Shown here one piece after another: positions 6,982-9,053 of a DNA stretch of 9,053 bases (position 1 is its first letter; every line of letters begins with the position of its first letter). Made by a program: the position numbers and the translations under genes. The notes below the pieces were generated by a model. It was not told the DNA's origin. It ran no database searches and saw only the letters and a program-made list of their open reading frames with translations. This DNA is from Candidatus Omnitrophota bacterium (lineage in GTDB: Bacteria > Omnitrophota > Gorgyraeia > Gygaellales > Profunditerraquicolaceae), in the NCBI GenBank assembly GCA_028714595.1, contig JAQTMD010000050.1:1-9053 (forward strand), read 5' to 3'.

Positions 6982-7926
6982 ATGGAACTGACCAGACGTG
7001 AGTTCTTGAAGTTGTGCAGTGCCTCGGCAGTGGGTGCCGGGCTTGCCCAGGTCGCAAACCCCAGGCTGGTCGCGGCCCTTGAAGAAGCGGCAGCCACCAG
7101 GCCGCCGGTCATCTGGCTTCAGGGGGCAAACTGTACGGGCTGCGCCGTGTCATTATTGAATACCGCTCATCCGGCGATAGCGGAGGTTTTGCTGAAGATC
7201 ATCAGTCTCGAGTATTGTCCGACTGTCATGGCTGCGTCAGGCGAGTTGGCGTTCACGCACATGGAAATGGTCGCTGAAAAGGCAAAGGGCAAGTTCTTTC
7301 TTGCCGTCGAAGGCGCCATCCCCACCAAGGATAACGGCGTTTACTGTACGATCGGCGAAAGAGGCGGCAAAGAGATTACGATGCTTGAGATGCTCAACGA
7401 GATCGGGCCGAAGGCCGCGGCGATCCTGGCTATCGGAGACTGCGCCTCATTCGGCGGCATCCCGGCGGGAAAACCGAATCCGACCGGGTGCAAACCTGTT
7501 TCCGAGATCGTCAAGGGCGTGCCGATCATCAGTCTGCAGGGCTGCCCGCCGCATCCCGATTGGATCGTAGGCACCATCGCGCACGTGCTCATGTTCGGGC
7601 TTCCCGCGCTCGACGACAAAGGCAGGCCGAAGCTCTTCTACGGCGAAACAGTCCATCAGAATTGTCCCAACTACTCGTATTTCCAGGAAGGAAAGATGGC
7701 CAAGAAATTCGGCGATAAGGGGTGTCTCATCGAACTGGGCTGCAAAGGCCCGATGGCGAGTTCGGATTGTCCGCTCCGTAAGTGGAACTCGGGCGTCAAC
7801 TGGTGCGTCGGCGTAGGCTCTCCGTGCATCGGCTGCTCAAGCGATTCGTTCCCTGACGGCATGGCGCCGTTCTACACCGCCCTGCCGAAAGACAAATGGC
7901 CGAAGAAGGACAGCGAGATAGTATAA
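6982..7926 (+). CDS. [NiFe]-hydrogenase small subunit, Tat-exported
   Basis: This is the electron-transfer subunit of a periplasm-facing hydrogenase; it holds three Fe-S clusters leading from the Ni-Fe site to the surface. The ATG at 6982 is preceded by AGGAGG with 5 bases between; the in-frame GTG at 6976 overlaps that site and is rejected. The 314 residues begin with a Tat signal (TRREFLK at 4-10, then an Ala/Gly-rich hydrophobic stretch to about 35). Proximal cluster: C51, C54, C154, C188. Distal cluster: H225, C228, C248, C254. Medial cluster: C263, C282, C285, plus C275 where standard enzymes with a [3Fe-4S] cluster have proline. The C-terminus (KDKWPKKDSEIV) has no membrane helix, unlike HyaA/HoxK-type subunits, so the enzyme is soluble or docks on a separate partner. 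The subgroup is not certain; group 1 is likely. The large-subunit gene follows after 70 bases. Confidence 0.96.
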   Translation: MELTRREFLKLCSASAVGAGLAQVANPRLVAALEEAAATRPPVIWLQGANCTGCAVSLLNTAHPAIAEVLLKIISLEYCPTVMAASGELAFTHMEMVAEKAKGKFFLAVEGAIPTKDNGVYCTIGERGGKEITMLEMLNEIGPKAAAILAIGDCASFGGIPAGKPNPTGCKPVSEIVKGVPIISLQGCPPHPDWIVGTIAHVLMFGLPALDDKGRPKLFYGETVHQNCPNYSYFQEGKMAKKFGDKGCLIELGCKGPMASSDCPLRKWNSGVNWCVGVGSPCIGCSSDSFPDGMAPFYTALPKDKWPKKDSEIV

Positions 7927-7935
7927 CTAATCTTA

Positions 7936-7975
7936 CGCCACACCCGGCGCCTGGAGGAATTGCGCCGGTGTCGCG
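7936..7975 (+). other. Intercistronic hairpin between small- and large-subunit genes
   Basis: CACCCGGCGC (7941-7950) pairs with GCGCCGGTG (7962-7970) with one bulged C, and the stem can be extended by an A-T pair and three further pairs (7936-7938 with 7973-7975) across one mismatch. The 11-base loop contains GGAGGA. No T-tract follows, so it is not a terminator. The ribosome binding site of the large subunit lies outside it. Such stems between cotranscribed genes commonly affect RNA processing or the stability of one segment; that role here is inference. Confidence 0.6.
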
Positions 7976-7996
7976 TCTGTACGCGAGGAGGTTTTG

Positions 7997-9053
7997 ATGG
8001 CTACGCAGAAGATAACGATAGATCCGGTCACCAGGATCGAAGGGCATTTGAAGATGACCGTTGAGGTGGACGGCGGCAAGATCGTCGATGCGTACAGTTC
8101 GGGCACGATGTGGCGCGGTATCGAGGTGATCCTGAGAGGCAGGGACCCGCGCGACGCCGGGCAGATCACCCAGAGGATCTGCGGCGTCTGCCCCATGGCG
8201 CACGGCACCGCCTCGATCCTGTGCCTGGACGACGCCTTCAAGGTCGCGGTCCCCGATAACGGGCGTATCATACGCAACCTCTTGCTCGGCGCAAACCATC
8301 TCCAGTCGCACATCCTGCATTTTTACCACCTGGCAGCCCTGGATTTTGTGCAGGGCCCGGATGTGGCGCCGTTCGTGCCGCGGTATAAGGGCGATTACCG
8401 CCTGCCGAAAAAGATCAACGACCAGTACGTGGCGCACTACCTGCAGGCCCTGGAAATGCGCAAGAAGGCGCACGAGATGCTCGCTGTCTTCGGCGGCAAG
8501 ATGCCTCCGCAGATCACCATGGTCGTCGGCGGCGTCACCGTGCAGCCTTCAGTGGATAAGATCGCCTCGTTCTTGTGGCGGCTGCGCGAGATCCGCGACT
8601 TTGTCGACAACGTGTACCTGCCGGACGTCCTGGGCGTGGCAGAAGTCTATGCCGATTACAAGGGTATCGGGAAAGGCCACGGGAATCTTCTGGGTTACCC
8701 GTCTTTTCCGCTTGACGCTCAGGGCAAGGTCAATCTTTTCAAGGGCGGCCGCTGGTACAAAGACAAAGTCCTGGAGTTCGATTCCGCAAAAATAACCGAA
8801 GACGTCAAGTATTCCTGGTATCAAGACGCAACCAGCGGCAAGCATCCTTATAAAGGGGAGACCGAGCCCGCAGCGGAAAAGGCCGGGGCATACAGTTGGC
8901 TCAAAGCACCCCGTTACGAAGGAGAGCCGTACGAAGTAGGGCCGCTGGCCCGCATGTGGGTCAACGGCGATTACCGCCAGGGTATCTCGGTGATCGACCG
9001 TCATGCAGCCCGCGCCCTTGAAGCCCAGAAACTCGCCGCGGTGATGGAAGAAT
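7997..9053 (+). CDS. [NiFe]-hydrogenase large (catalytic) subunit, 3'-partial
   Basis: This subunit carries the Ni-Fe centre that splits or forms H2. The ATG follows GAGGAGG (7985-7991) by 5 bases. The frame stays open to the window edge, giving 352 codons of an expected 450-550. The N-terminus reads ITIDPVTRIEGHL, with the proton-transfer glutamate at E15. TMWRGIEVIL (37-46) and GRDPRDAGQITQRICGVC (48-65) follow; C62 and C65 are the first pair of metal ligands, with H69 after them. NGRIIRNLLLGANHLQSHI (about 87-105) is typical of group 1 enzymes. There is no signal peptide, as expected for a partner exported together with the Tat-signalled small subunit. The second ligand pair (DPCxxC) and the protease-cleaved tail lie beyond the window, so I cannot tell whether a selenocysteine replaces one of the cysteines. 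Confidence 0.96.
   Translation, partial: MATQKITIDPVTRIEGHLKMTVEVDGGKIVDAYSSGTMWRGIEVILRGRDPRDAGQITQRICGVCPMAHGTASILCLDDAFKVAVPDNGRIIRNLLLGANHLQSHILHFYHLAALDFVQGPDVAPFVPRYKGDYRLPKKINDQYVAHYLQALEMRKKAHEMLAVFGGKMPPQITMVVGGVTVQPSVDKIASFLWRLREIRDFVDNVYLPDVLGVAEVYADYKGIGKGHGNLLGYPSFPLDAQGKVNLFKGGRWYKDKVLEFDSAKITEDVKYSWYQDATSGKHPYKGETEPAAEKAGAYSWLKAPRYEGEPYEVGPLARMWVNGDYRQGISVIDRHAARALEAQKLAAVMEE

Noticed and set aside
7796..8473. A 225-codon minus-strand open frame across the small/large subunit junction
   Set aside because: It is antisense to both hydrogenase subunits, whose catalytic motifs and ribosome binding sites are clear.
1..9053. CRISPR arrays, tRNA or rRNA genes, transposase genes
   Set aside because: No regularly spaced repeats, no cloverleaf with tRNA-conserved bases, no rRNA-like sequence and no transposase motifs were seen on either strand.

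Overview
The window carries most of a [NiFe]-hydrogenase locus next to an unrelated sugar-isomerase gene. It fits a bacterium with about 55% G+C. My best guess for the lineage is Omnitrophota (formerly OP3) or a close relative. That guess rests on remembered similarity between the C-terminal tail of the first protein (KDGG, RDGG and KGGIDFRALP motifs, then a helical end with LEEERAVAT) and tails I associate with proteins of that phylum. I could not search for it, so treat the taxonomy as tentative.

Layout. (1) Positions 1-1733, plus strand: the 3' part of a gene for a cupin-type (archaeal-type) glucose-6-phosphate isomerase with a long extra C-terminal region, closed by a strong intrinsic terminator at 1763-1804. 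(2) Positions 1805-2072: a non-coding gap between two converging genes, holding a 183-bp element with imperfect 41-bp terminal inverted repeats and two internal hairpins. (3) Positions 2073-6729, minus strand: a tight operon transcribed hypF-hypC-hypD-hypE. HypC-HypD and HypD-HypE each overlap by ATGA. Together these proteins make the Fe(CN)2CO part of the hydrogenase active site. (4) Positions 6730-6981: a divergent control region with a sigma70-like promoter facing the hydrogenase genes, a small palindrome on its -10 element, and an intrinsic terminator lying between that promoter and the first structural gene. (5) Positions 6982-9053, plus strand: the hydrogenase small subunit (Tat signal, three Fe-S cluster sites) and the N-terminal three quarters of the large subunit, which runs off the window.

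How the genes work together. HypF and HypE turn carbamoyl phosphate into a thiocyanate on the C-terminal cysteine of HypE. HypC and HypD receive the cyanide and build the Fe(CN)2CO unit, which is inserted into the large subunit. The folded large subunit is then carried across the membrane with the Tat-signalled small subunit. The result should be an exported, probably H2-oxidising, group 1-type enzyme. HypA, HypB, the maturation protease and the electron-accepting partner are not in the window and may lie beyond its right edge or elsewhere.

The points most worth following are the C-terminal module on the isomerase, the palindromic element after hypE, the terminator in the hydrogenase leader, and a fourth cysteine at the medial cluster site of the small subunit.
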